Of a stretch of DNA of 9,803 nt, positions 1 through 6,446 are shown in pieces (within the stretch, counting starts at the first letter, position 1; the number at the start of each line of letters is the position of its first letter). The notes beneath the pieces are model-generated. The model did not search any database. It was not told the DNA's origin and saw only the letters and a program-made list of their open reading frames with translations. Origin of the DNA: CANHEE01 sp043777755 (GTDB lineage: Bacteria > Bacteroidota > Bacteroidia > Chitinophagales > Saprospiraceae); NCBI GenBank assembly GCA_043777755.1, contig JAYWHK010000154.1, positions 1 to 9,803 on the forward strand, in the 5' to 3' direction. The translations under genes and the position numbers were made by a program.

Positions 1-154
1 TTCACTCAGGCTTCATCGCCTCCTAAACTGTCCGGTATTGTTTGAAGTAAAAGGATAGGGACTCTTCAACGCACACTGGTTTTTCCTACTGCACCTTCAG
101 TCTTAATCTATCCTTCCCTTTTTTCTCTCACAAAATTACATTTTGTTTTTTATT
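1..154 (-). ncRNA. Unidentified structured RNA or long 5' leader, running off the left edge
   Basis: This block is much richer in G and C than the AT-rich DNA to its right and has no usable reading frame leftward: each ATG or GTG start meets a stop within about 18 codons. Read leftward it can form an eight-pair stem, AAGGATAG (about 107-114) with CTATCCTT (about 51-58), enclosing about 50 bases with a shorter GACT/AGTC pairing. Nearer the edge is an AGGC-GATGAA-GCCT hairpin (about 8-21). Just after the presumed transcription start lies a CAAAAT-GTA-ATTTTG hairpin (131-145). A TACCTTTG promoter element at 161-168 points into it. I do not recognise the family. The string CCGGACAGT near 30-36 faintly recalls the 5' P2 region of RNase P RNA, but the diagnostic core would lie outside the window. 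It may equally be a cis-acting leader of a gene to the left. Confidence 0.35.
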
Positions 155-160
155 TTTTTA

Positions 161-168
161 CAAAGGTA
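161..168 (-). promoter_or_regulatory. Bacteroidota -7 promoter element, leftward
   Basis: On the minus strand this reads TACCTTTG, a full match to the TAnnTTTG -7 consensus of Bacteroidota housekeeping promoters. No TTG lies 20 bp upstream, so the -33 element is weak or absent, unlike the other TACCTTTG promoters in this window. Transcription would start near 154 and run left through the structured block. Confidence 0.5.
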
Positions 169-486
169 TGCTGCACCCAAAGTATTTTTATAAGAAAACC
201 CTGTAACCAATATCCATTGTGAATATCATGTCACGATTTTGAATTTTTTAGTATTAAATAAAATTTTGTAAAGTGTTGTTTATGAGTGTTTTATGAAAAG
301 TGAAATAAATTTTTTATTTTAGTAAATTTTCTCTCGTTTTGATTGTTACTATTTTGTGTTAATATCGTCTTAAATTGAAGGCTTTAATATTGGTTTTATA
401 GTGAATAAATAAAAATATAAAAATAAAAATTATAATTATTTTATCACTAAAAAAGCATTTTTTATACTTTTTTATTAAAAAAAACA
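169..486. other. AT-rich intergenic region, no gene seen
   Basis: About 320 bases of very AT-rich DNA lie between the divergent promoters at 161-168 and 487-494. I see no open frame of credible length, no RNA-like structure and no copy of the dyad-TTG promoter module found elsewhere in the window. It probably serves only as divergent upstream sequence. Confidence 0.5.
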
Positions 487-494
487 TAATTTTG
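487..494 (+). promoter_or_regulatory. Probable -7 promoter element for the DUF1508-OmpA gene
   Basis: TAATTTTG matches TAnnTTTG and lies 29 bases before the ATG at 524, giving a leader of roughly 20-25 bases. The expected -33 position (about 464-466) is T/A-rich but has no TTG. The start codon is not preceded by an evident Shine-Dalgarno sequence, which is common in this phylum. Confidence 0.5.
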
Positions 495-523
495 CAACAA
501 ACATACAACACACCTTACCTACT

Positions 524-3500
524 ATGAGATTTCAAATTAACACAACACCCAACGGGGCGTTTGCGTATCAGTTTGCTGATGATAGCAATTCGGTACTTTT
601 TAGCAGCCCTTCGTATCCTTCGCTTGATGATTGCTTGTCGGCTATCCGAGCGTTAATTCCCATTGCAGCAAGCGCAAATAACTATCGTTTTGATGCTAAC
701 GCATTTCAAATTGTCACTGACAATCAAGTACTTGCGACAAGTCCAGCGTTTACAAGCAATGATGATGCGCAGACTGCGGCAACTTTTCTTCACGGAACAG
801 CTTTTGAAAACACCGATTTTGATGTCGTGTTTGAACAACAGCGTCAATTGACCACCAAAGTTGGTTTTGCTTCCAAAATAGATACTTATGATTTTGCAAA
901 AAGCTCATCATCAGGTGTTTATGGTGTCGAAACTTTCCAAAATGAAGGAAATAAACAGTTTTATTATCACTTGAATGATGCTTCTGGAAGTGCTTTTTTG
1001 TACAGTCAGGCTTATGCTTCGGGAACATCACGTGATGGCGGTGTTCGTTCTATTCTGAATAATATTGGCAAAGATGAGCGTATTGAGTACGTTATCGAAG
1101 GTGATGTTGTTTATTTTATAGTAAAATCTCAAAATAATCTTGAAATCGCTCGTAGTAAAAACTACACTTCACAAGCAGATGCCGCTGATGGTGTTGCTTA
1201 TGCTCGTGGTTTTAGCAGTGAATTTCAAGACAAATATAAAAAAGCAGAAAAGAAGTTTGAAAAAGATACGTCTATTTCCAATCAATATCAGTTAGATGTG
1301 ACTTCTGTTTCGGGCGAAAGTTGTTTCGAGTCGCTGAAAAGTGCGGAAACGAAACTGCATTATTTTCATTTAAATGACATTGACAGCACCGCTTTGTTGT
1401 TTAGTCAAGGTTACACCTCTTCCAAGGCAAGAGATAATGGTATTGTTTCGGTTTTGAAAAGTTTGAATTACAGCGATAGAATCATTCGTAAAGCGGAAAG
1501 CGATACGCATTATTTTGTTGTAAAAGCTGGAAACAAGCAAGAAGTGGCACGCAGTAGAAATTTTGCAAGTGCCGAAGCGATGGAAGCACAAATTACTTGG
1601 ATTACAGAACATTTGGAGGCTTGTGCAGCGGCATTTGGCGTTGATTTAAGTGAAATTACAAAACAAACGACTGATATTCAATCGTTTAGTATTCACATTG
1701 ACAAACCAGTTGTTGAGGTAATTGAAGAAATTCTAGTTGCCATTGTACCTGAACCAACACCTGCAAAAGCAGAGCGTGATGCAGATGATTACATGATTTG
1801 TAGTCAATACGCCCGTCAAGATACAGCGACAGAACACAAAGGTTTGTATAAATTCCAACACGAAAGTGGCGAATATTTTTTCACTTGGACAAACGATGAA
1901 GGCGATGTTTTGATGCGTTCAGAAGGTTATCCAACAGCAGCTGCACGTGACAATGGTTTAGAATCTGTTGCAAAAAACCGTGAAATCGAAGCCTGTTTTA
2001 AAATAGAAGAAGCAAGAGGTTTGCATTATGTGGTTCTGAAAGCTGGAAACCATCAAGAAATCGCTCGTTCTTGTCCTTATAAAGATGAAGCGGCATTGTT
2101 GGCAGCTTTTCCAATCTTTGCTCCAGTTGCAGAGGTTATTGAAGAACCAATAATCGAAGAGGTAGCTCCAGTTGTTATGGAAGTTGCACCAGTTATTGAA
2201 GTAATAGAAGAAGTTGTTCCAATTGTTGTCGAAGAAGTTGCTCCAGTTATTGTCGAAGCACCAATTATTGAGGAAGTAATCGAAGAGGTCGCACCAGTTG
2301 TTGTAGAAGAACCAATCATTGAAGAAGTTGTTCCAGTTGTTGTCGAAGAACCAATTATTGAGGAAGTAATCGAAGAGGTTGTTCCAATTGTTGTCGAAGA
2401 ACCAATCATTGAAGAAGTAATCGAAGAGGTTGTTCCAGAGCCAATTGTCGAAGAGAAAGCAGAAATTCCAGTAGTTGCGGTTGCTGCGGCTATTGCGAGT
2501 GCAGCTGTCGTAATTCCTAATATTGAAGTGGAAGAAGAAAAAATAGTTGTTCCAGAGCCAATTGTAGAAGAGGTTGCGGCTGTTGCGATTATCGAAGAAA
2601 AAGTACTTGTTCCAGCTCCAAGTGTTGAAGTCGTAGAGAAAAAAGCGGAAAAAACAATCGCAAAAGTAGTTTCGCCAGTCGCAAAACTAGCAAATAGAGA
2701 TTTAGAAGACGATTATTTGGCTTGCGAGGAATATTTGGGTAAAAAAATAAACGATAAAGCAAACAATGTTGCTTTGTTCAAACACAATAATGGTCAGTAT
2801 TATTTTGTGATGTACAATGCTGATGGTTCGGTGCGTTTGCGCTCAGAAGGTTTTAGTTCTGGTAAAAAACGTGATGAAGAACTTTCAAGCGTTTTGCGTA
2901 ATTACAAAAATAAAGCAATGTATAAAACCATTGAAAAAAACGGTTATGTCATCAATGTTTTAAAAGATAAAAAAGGAAAAGAAGTTGGGCGTAGTTGTAT
3001 GGAAAAAGCTGTTGTAGGAAGCTCGGCTGTGCCAGTAGCGGCAGCGGCAACAGCGGCTGCCGCGGTGATTTCTCAGGTAGAATTGCCAAAAGTAGAAACT
3101 CCAGCAGCTGTTACTACACGTGTTGAAGCTCCAAAAGTAGTTTTACCAAAAGTTGAAATTCCTGCGGCAGTAGTTCCTGAAGTTGCTGCGGCAAGCGGAG
3201 GTTACTCCAAATTCTGGTGGTTATTGCCATTTGTATTGTTGCCTTTGTTGTGGTTTATGTGTAATAAATGCAAAGAAACGCCTGTTGTTCCAACAACAGA
3301 AGTGAAAACAGAAATCACAACGCCAGCGACAACTACCGTCACTACCGAACCTGTAAAAACAAAACTTGGCGTAAAATCATTTTTGCCAGTTGTATTGTAT
3401 TTCGACAATGACCAGCCTGATGCTCGTACAAAAGCAAGTCGTACTGCAAAAACTTATGAGCAAGCCTACAACGCTTATTATCCACTTCGCAATGATTTCG

Positions 3501-3904
3501 GTGCAAAAGGCGACGGTGTAGCGACCGTGAATTTCTTTGATACAAAAGTGAAAAAAGGCATGGACGATTTGCAAAAATTAGCGGAGGCTCTAATTGAAAT
3601 CACTAAATCTGGTGAAAAAGTGAATTTGACGGTCAAAGGTTTTGCAAGCCCATTAGCTCCAAATGATTACAATCAGTCTTTGACGGGTCGTCGTGTAAGT
3701 TCTATTGAGAATTATTTGGGTGCTTACAATGGTGGTGTTTTGGCAAAATACATCAAAGATGGTAGCATTAAATTGTCATTGACCACACAAGGCGAAGAAA
3801 AAGCTAAAGGCGGTATCAGCGATAGCGCAAAAGATAAAAAAGGCTCTGTCTATAGCGTAGATGCGTCAAGTGAAAGACGTGTCGAGATTACAGGAATAGA
3901 GTAG
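524..3904 (+). CDS. Multi-DUF1508 (YegP-like) protein with membrane helix and OmpA-like C-terminal domain
   Basis: The 1126-residue protein has five DUF1508/YegP-like modules at about residues 1-92 (degenerate), 135-228, 262-365, 421-530 and 728-830. Recurring signatures are YYFHLND, SQGYTS, ARDNG and AGN-x-QE-[IV]-ARS. Residues about 534-720 form a Glu/Val/Ile/Pro linker and about 830-890 an Ala-rich, PKVE-type linker. One hydrophobic helix (about 897-912, FWWLLPFVLLPLLWFM) precedes an OmpA-like domain (about 950-1126) with GFASPLAPNDYNQSLTGRR and the late SSERRVEI motif. No N-terminal signal peptide is visible. The simplest topology is therefore cytoplasmic DUF1508 modules, a single inner-membrane helix and a periplasmic OmpA domain, which is inference. 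OmpA-like domains usually bind peptidoglycan. Here the usual Asp of the TD motif is replaced (ASP), a variant common in Bacteroidota, while the Arg pair is kept. The function of DUF1508 is not established. The gene stands alone and ends at a strong terminator. Confidence 0.85.
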   Translation: MRFQINTTPNGAFAYQFADDSNSVLFSSPSYPSLDDCLSAIRALIPIAASANNYRFDANAFQIVTDNQVLATSPAFTSNDDAQTAATFLHGTAFENTDFDVVFEQQRQLTTKVGFASKIDTYDFAKSSSSGVYGVETFQNEGNKQFYYHLNDASGSAFLYSQAYASGTSRDGGVRSILNNIGKDERIEYVIEGDVVYFIVKSQNNLEIARSKNYTSQADAADGVAYARGFSSEFQDKYKKAEKKFEKDTSISNQYQLDVTSVSGESCFESLKSAETKLHYFHLNDIDSTALLFSQGYTSSKARDNGIVSVLKSLNYSDRIIRKAESDTHYFVVKAGNKQEVARSRNFASAEAMEAQITWITEHLEACAAAFGVDLSEITKQTTDIQSFSIHIDKPVVEVIEEILVAIVPEPTPAKAERDADDYMICSQYARQDTATEHKGLYKFQHESGEYFFTWTNDEGDVLMRSEGYPTAAARDNGLESVAKNREIEACFKIEEARGLHYVVLKAGNHQEIARSCPYKDEAALLAAFPIFAPVAEVIEEPIIEEVAPVVMEVAPVIEVIEEVVPIVVEEVAPVIVEAPIIEEVIEEVAPVVVEEPIIEEVVPVVVEEPIIEEVIEEVVPIVVEEPIIEEVIEEVVPEPIVEEKAEIPVVAVAAAIASAAVVIPNIEVEEEKIVVPEPIVEEVAAVAIIEEKVLVPAPSVEVVEKKAEKTIAKVVSPVAKLANRDLEDDYLACEEYLGKKINDKANNVALFKHNNGQYYFVMYNADGSVRLRSEGFSSGKKRDEELSSVLRNYKNKAMYKTIEKNGYVINVLKDKKGKEVGRSCMEKAVVGSSAVPVAAAATAAAAVISQVELPKVETPAAVTTRVEAPKVVLPKVEIPAAVVPEVAAASGGYSKFWWLLPFVLLPLLWFMCNKCKETPVVPTTEVKTEITTPATTTVTTEPVKTKLGVKSFLPVVLYFDNDQPDARTKASRTAKTYEQAYNAYYPLRNDFGAKGDGVATVNFFDTKVKKGMDDLQKLAEALIEITKSGEKVNLTVKGFASPLAPNDYNQSLTGRRVSSIENYLGAYNGGVLAKYIKDGSIKLSLTTQGEEKAKGGISDSAKDKKGSVYSVDASSERRVEITGIE
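2123..2683 (+). repeat. Glu/Val/Pro-rich coding repeats, including a 51-bp tandem unit
   Basis: This is the linker between the fourth and fifth DUF1508 modules. Its core contains two adjacent near-identical 51-bp units at 2327-2377 and 2378-2428. They encode 17-residue repeats (VVPVVVEEPIIEEVIEE, then VVPIVVEEPIIEEVIEE) and are followed by a partial third unit from 2429. Looser relatives flank them on both sides. The unit length is a multiple of three, so gain or loss of copies would keep the frame. The composition predicts a strongly acidic, extended spacer. Confidence 0.85.
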
Positions 3905-3915
3905 AGTAGGGCATA

Positions 3916-3961
3916 TTTCATAAAAAAACCGTTGCAACATTGCAACGGTTTTTTTATGAAA
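3916..3961. terminator. Bidirectional intrinsic terminator (perfect 46-bp palindrome)
   Basis: Two perfectly complementary 22-base arms (3916-3937 and 3940-3961) are separated by the dinucleotide CA. The centre of the stem is CCGTTGCAA/TTGCAACGG, flanked by seven A on one side and seven T on the other. Either strand therefore yields a GC-containing hairpin followed by a U-run. It begins 11 bases after the stop of the DUF1508-OmpA gene and lies 79 bases beyond the stop of the convergent DUF3078 gene, so it can serve both. Confidence 0.9.
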
Positions 3962-3968
3962 CACCGTA

Positions 3969-3990
3969 GAGAAAAGGCACGCCTTTTCTC
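3969..3990. repeat. Second hairpin in the convergent intergenic region
   Basis: GAGAAAAGGC and GCCTTTTCTC form a perfect 10-bp stem with a 2-base loop, immediately beyond the palindromic terminator. No long U-run follows it in either direction, so it is more likely an auxiliary hairpin for the leftward transcript, for example a 3'-end stabiliser, than a terminator by itself. Confidence 0.6.
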
Positions 3991-4039
3991 GAAAAGCGCA
4001 TTGTAACGTGTAAATAATAAGTTGGTCGAATTTGAATGT

Positions 4040-5314
4040 TTAATTATTTTTTTCTAATGGTTTAGGCTCTATTTTCTTTTTATCTATTCGTAGGTGATTT
4101 TCAAAGTTATAACCTATGGCAATACCCAAATTTTGAAAATATTGAGTGCGAGGCCCACGAATATTTGTTGTTTTGCCTGTTTTTGTGTCATTTTCAGTCA
4201 AATTAAACTTTACATCTTCATCGTAACGGAGAACTGCCGAAAAAGACAAGGCTATATGATTGTTTATTTTGTATGCTAAAGTATGCTTGAACATCTGTAT
4301 ATCAATAGAGCCAGGGCGTTCCAAATTAGGTGTTTTAGGATTAGCACGATAATTTGTTCCCATTTGCAACTTGGCGGTATAAAATAGTTTTTTAAAAAAA
4401 ATATGACTCCAATCCATATTCAAAAATGCGCCCATGTGCGCTGTTATTCCATTTTGCTCAATAATATTGTAGTTTGGTCTTAATATTTTATCTTTTACAA
4501 TTTGAGCGTCTAAATTTAACGGAGAAATATAAAGGCTAAAATAACGATTGGGTTTGAAGTCAAATCCTATTCCCAAATTGAAAGTTGCAGGGGAAAGAAA
4601 ATGAGATACCACTCGCAGTGGCTGTCCTTTTTCTTCTGCATAAGGGTCTGCATAAGTTTTTGTCATTTGTGTTTGAAAATTAGTCAAGACAGACAAAAAA
4701 ATATGATGTCGCATATTGTAACCTATTTTGCTGGTAGCAGATATTAAATCACCGCTTTTTGCAATCAATTTTCTTGTTGTCAGTGTCGTTTCATTGGGAA
4801 GTTTGATAGGAACACTCGTACGATTCTCTCCAAAAAGTATTTTTACGTCAGAATCCACCGTAAAACGCTTTTTATGGTAACTATTGCTGTAAGCAATATT
4901 AACAACAAGTGTTGATTGGTTGTTGTTATTTCCTCCTGACTGGTAGGTTGAAAATAAAGAGTTAGAAAAATGAAGATTAGAATTTAATCGCCACGTAAAA
5001 TATCCTAAATCTTGCTCGGTATCGAAATTATGTCTAAGTGCTTTGCGATGATGCAAATGTGCATACATTGGTACATCTTTACCTATCGGCATAATGTCCA
5101 ATCTATGAATATCTCCTAATACATTGAGTTCGTATTTGCCATATTCGTCCGTGGTGTCACGTAATTCAGGGTGATGTGGTACAAAAACAATCATATCTTT
5201 TTTAGGCGAACCTTTGGTAGAAATAATGCCTGATAATGTTCTTGTTTTTTCTTGAGCCAAAATAAATATTGGCAAAAACAAGCATAGTATTGTGGTATAG
5301 GTTATTTTATTCAT
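4040..5314 (-). CDS. DUF3078-type outer-membrane protein with N-terminal carboxypeptidase-regulatory-like domain
   Basis: The 424-residue protein starts with a Sec signal peptide (about residues 1-20, cleavage near ILA-QEK). Residues about 25-90 look like a small beta-sandwich of the carboxypeptidase-regulatory type (LSGIISTKGSPKKDMIVFV...DEYGKYELNV), common at the start of Bacteroidota outer-membrane proteins. From about residue 105 on, alternating aromatic strands with features such as FSTYQSGGNNN, SKIGYNMRHHIFLS and SPATFNLGIGFDFKP resemble DUF3078 proteins, predicted beta-barrels of unknown function. The last strand-like segment is near 393-405 (FQNLGIAIGYNF). A charged tail (RIDKKKIEPKPLEKNN) follows instead of a terminal aromatic residue, which is atypical for a BAM signal at the very end. 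It lies 59 bases after the DUF4239 gene with no promoter seen between them, so cotranscription is likely. Substrate or partner unknown. Confidence 0.7.
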   Translation of the reverse strand: MNKITYTTILCLFLPIFILAQEKTRTLSGIISTKGSPKKDMIVFVPHHPELRDTTDEYGKYELNVLGDIHRLDIMPIGKDVPMYAHLHHRKALRHNFDTEQDLGYFTWRLNSNLHFSNSLFSTYQSGGNNNNQSTLVVNIAYSNSYHKKRFTVDSDVKILFGENRTSVPIKLPNETTLTTRKLIAKSGDLISATSKIGYNMRHHIFLSVLTNFQTQMTKTYADPYAEEKGQPLRVVSHFLSPATFNLGIGFDFKPNRYFSLYISPLNLDAQIVKDKILRPNYNIIEQNGITAHMGAFLNMDWSHIFFKKLFYTAKLQMGTNYRANPKTPNLERPGSIDIQMFKHTLAYKINNHIALSFSAVLRYDEDVKFNLTENDTKTGKTTNIRGPRTQYFQNLGIAIGYNFENHLRIDKKKIEPKPLEKNN

Positions 5315-5373
5315 CTTGATGGTTTATTTTTATATATTTTTAATAATGTGATTTAATTTTTTAGATTCAAAGT

Positions 5374-6129
5374 CTATTTTATGTACTCTAAGGCAGTAAT
5401 AAATGCATCAGCACCAACACTAAATTCACCTCTGAATGGATTGTCCATTGCTGCAATAAGAAAAATTAATGAGCCTAATAGAGCAGCATATAAAGCGACA
5501 CAAATGGTATAAACTTTCCTTTTTTCAGCGTAAAAAAACCAAGTAATAATGATATTGAGCATTCCGCCAAAAATGATGACGTGCCAAACCGCCGAAGGTA
5601 GTCCGTCTTCTACTTTGTCCATACGACCTTCTAAAAGTGTTATGAGTTGATTGGTGTTCTTAATTGCACCATCAAGGAGTATCTCTTGCGAGGTGTTCTG
5701 AGGTTCAAAGGTGAGCAAAGCACGGTAAGTATTTTGCAAACGGTTCAAACCTTCTTTGCTTATTTTTCCTTTTTGTTGTGCAGGCCAAGCCTCCTCTACT
5801 GTATATTTCACATAGCTACGGAGTTGAGTCGTTAGCGTACCACGATGTGGCTCAGGTAAGCGACGGACATCATTATAGATGGAAACGATATCGTCTATTT
5901 TGTCAAAACTTTCCCAAGCCGCAACGGCTATAAGACCAAGCGTAATACCATAGAGCGCACCTAACCCTGACATAAATGCACTCAATATTTCGTTGTGATC
6001 TTCCATTGCATTGCGCATGATAAAATTCTTGGTCAAAAAAAGTCCTGACAATGCGAAAATCACAAACGTTCCAATGCAAACCACGGCAAATAGCCAATTG
6101 GGAAGCTCGTAAATCCAGAAAAAATTCAT
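5374..6129 (-). CDS. DUF4239 (bestrophin-like) integral membrane protein
   Basis: The 251-residue protein has four predicted membrane helices at about residues 12-33, 53-72, 181-200 and 208-227. A soluble, mostly helical segment of about 100 residues separates the second and third. The late motif AAMDNPFRGEFSVGADAF, just after helix four, is the hallmark by which I assign it to DUF4239, a bestrophin-like family of unknown function that some suggest forms channels. The second helix region (LGALYGITLGLIAVAAWESF) and the VYNDVRRLPEP-like segment after it (IYNDVRRLPEP, about 84-94) also fit. The length is normal for the family. It is the first gene of a probable two-gene operon with the DUF3078 protein. 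Its own promoter, at 6210-6240, belongs to the shared dyad-TTG-TACCTTTG class, so it is probably regulated together with the two-component pair nearby. Confidence 0.75.
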   Translation of the reverse strand: MNFFWIYELPNWLFAVVCIGTFVIFALSGLFLTKNFIMRNAMEDHNEILSAFMSGLGALYGITLGLIAVAAWESFDKIDDIVSIYNDVRRLPEPHRGTLTTQLRSYVKYTVEEAWPAQQKGKISKEGLNRLQNTYRALLTFEPQNTSQEILLDGAIKNTNQLITLLEGRMDKVEDGLPSAVWHVIIFGGMLNIIITWFFYAEKRKVYTICVALYAALLGSLIFLIAAMDNPFRGEFSVGADAFITALEYIK

Positions 6130-6209
6130 AATTTTAATTTTTTATATTTGAAAAACTCCTACTCTCTTATTAGGCTTTTCGGTTTCCGCCTTTTTGTTTT
6201 TTGATGATA

Positions 6210-6284
6210 CAAAGGTACTCGCATTGAAAAAAATTTGCAATAGTTATTTATAATTATATAGATATAAATAGCTGATAATCAATT
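6210..6284 (-). promoter_or_regulatory. Regulated promoter of the DUF4239-DUF3078 operon (copy A of the shared module)
   Basis: Leftward, the core is TTG (6240-6238), 20 bp, then TACCTTTG (6217-6210), giving a start near 6203 and a leader of about 74 bases. Just upstream of the TTG, after TA, lies the dyad-like ATTATAAATAAC (6243-6254 on the plus strand). The 49 bases 6236-6284 match 9337-9385 on the opposite strand at 42 positions, including a distal TGATTATCA palindrome core. Conservation this far upstream of -33 is more than sigma-factor recognition requires and suggests activator binding. Confidence 0.75.
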
Positions 6285-6362
6285 GTTTATTTTTTTAAAA
6301 TCAAAAAAAATTATTTAGTAATGGGCAAATTATAAGTTATTACCCGCCAACTGCTTAGTACA

Positions 6363-6404
6363 TAAAAAATGACAGCCAAGCACCTATTGTCGCTTGACTG
6401 TCAT
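6363..6404 (-). terminator. Intrinsic terminator after the histidine kinase gene
   Basis: ATGACAGCCAAGC (6369-6381) and GCTTGACTGTCAT (6392-6404) form a 13-bp stem with one mismatch and a 10-base loop. Leftward, the stem runs into TTTTTTATG, an appropriate U-run. It lies 43 bases past the stop of the kinase gene and separates that transcript from the DUF4239 promoter. Confidence 0.8.
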
Positions 6405-6446
6405 CTTGACACTATATCGTATATACTACAAGGGTTGTGATTATTT

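Noticed and set aside
1..30. Possible 5' end of 23S rRNA on the minus strand (GGAGGCGATGAAG resembles the conserved GAGGCGATGAAGGACG segment)
   Set aside because: The match stops right after GATGAAG, and the expected conserved GTGGATGCC-type sequence upstream is absent.
51..114. tRNA-like fold between AAGGATAG and CTATCCTT
   Set aside because: Although an acceptor-like 8-bp stem exists, there are no D-, anticodon- or T-arms and no GGTTCGA-type T-loop.
2077..2409. Antisense open frame of 110 codons rich in Ser, Thr and Ile across the repeat linker
   Set aside because: It is the reverse reading of the repetitive Glu/Val/Pro codons; its low-complexity Ser/Thr/Ile sequence is what that composition yields by chance, and it lies wholly inside a clearly real gene.
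2123..2460. Possible CRISPR array from regular repeats
   Set aside because: The units are adjacent, in frame and have no unique spacers; they encode a protein linker.
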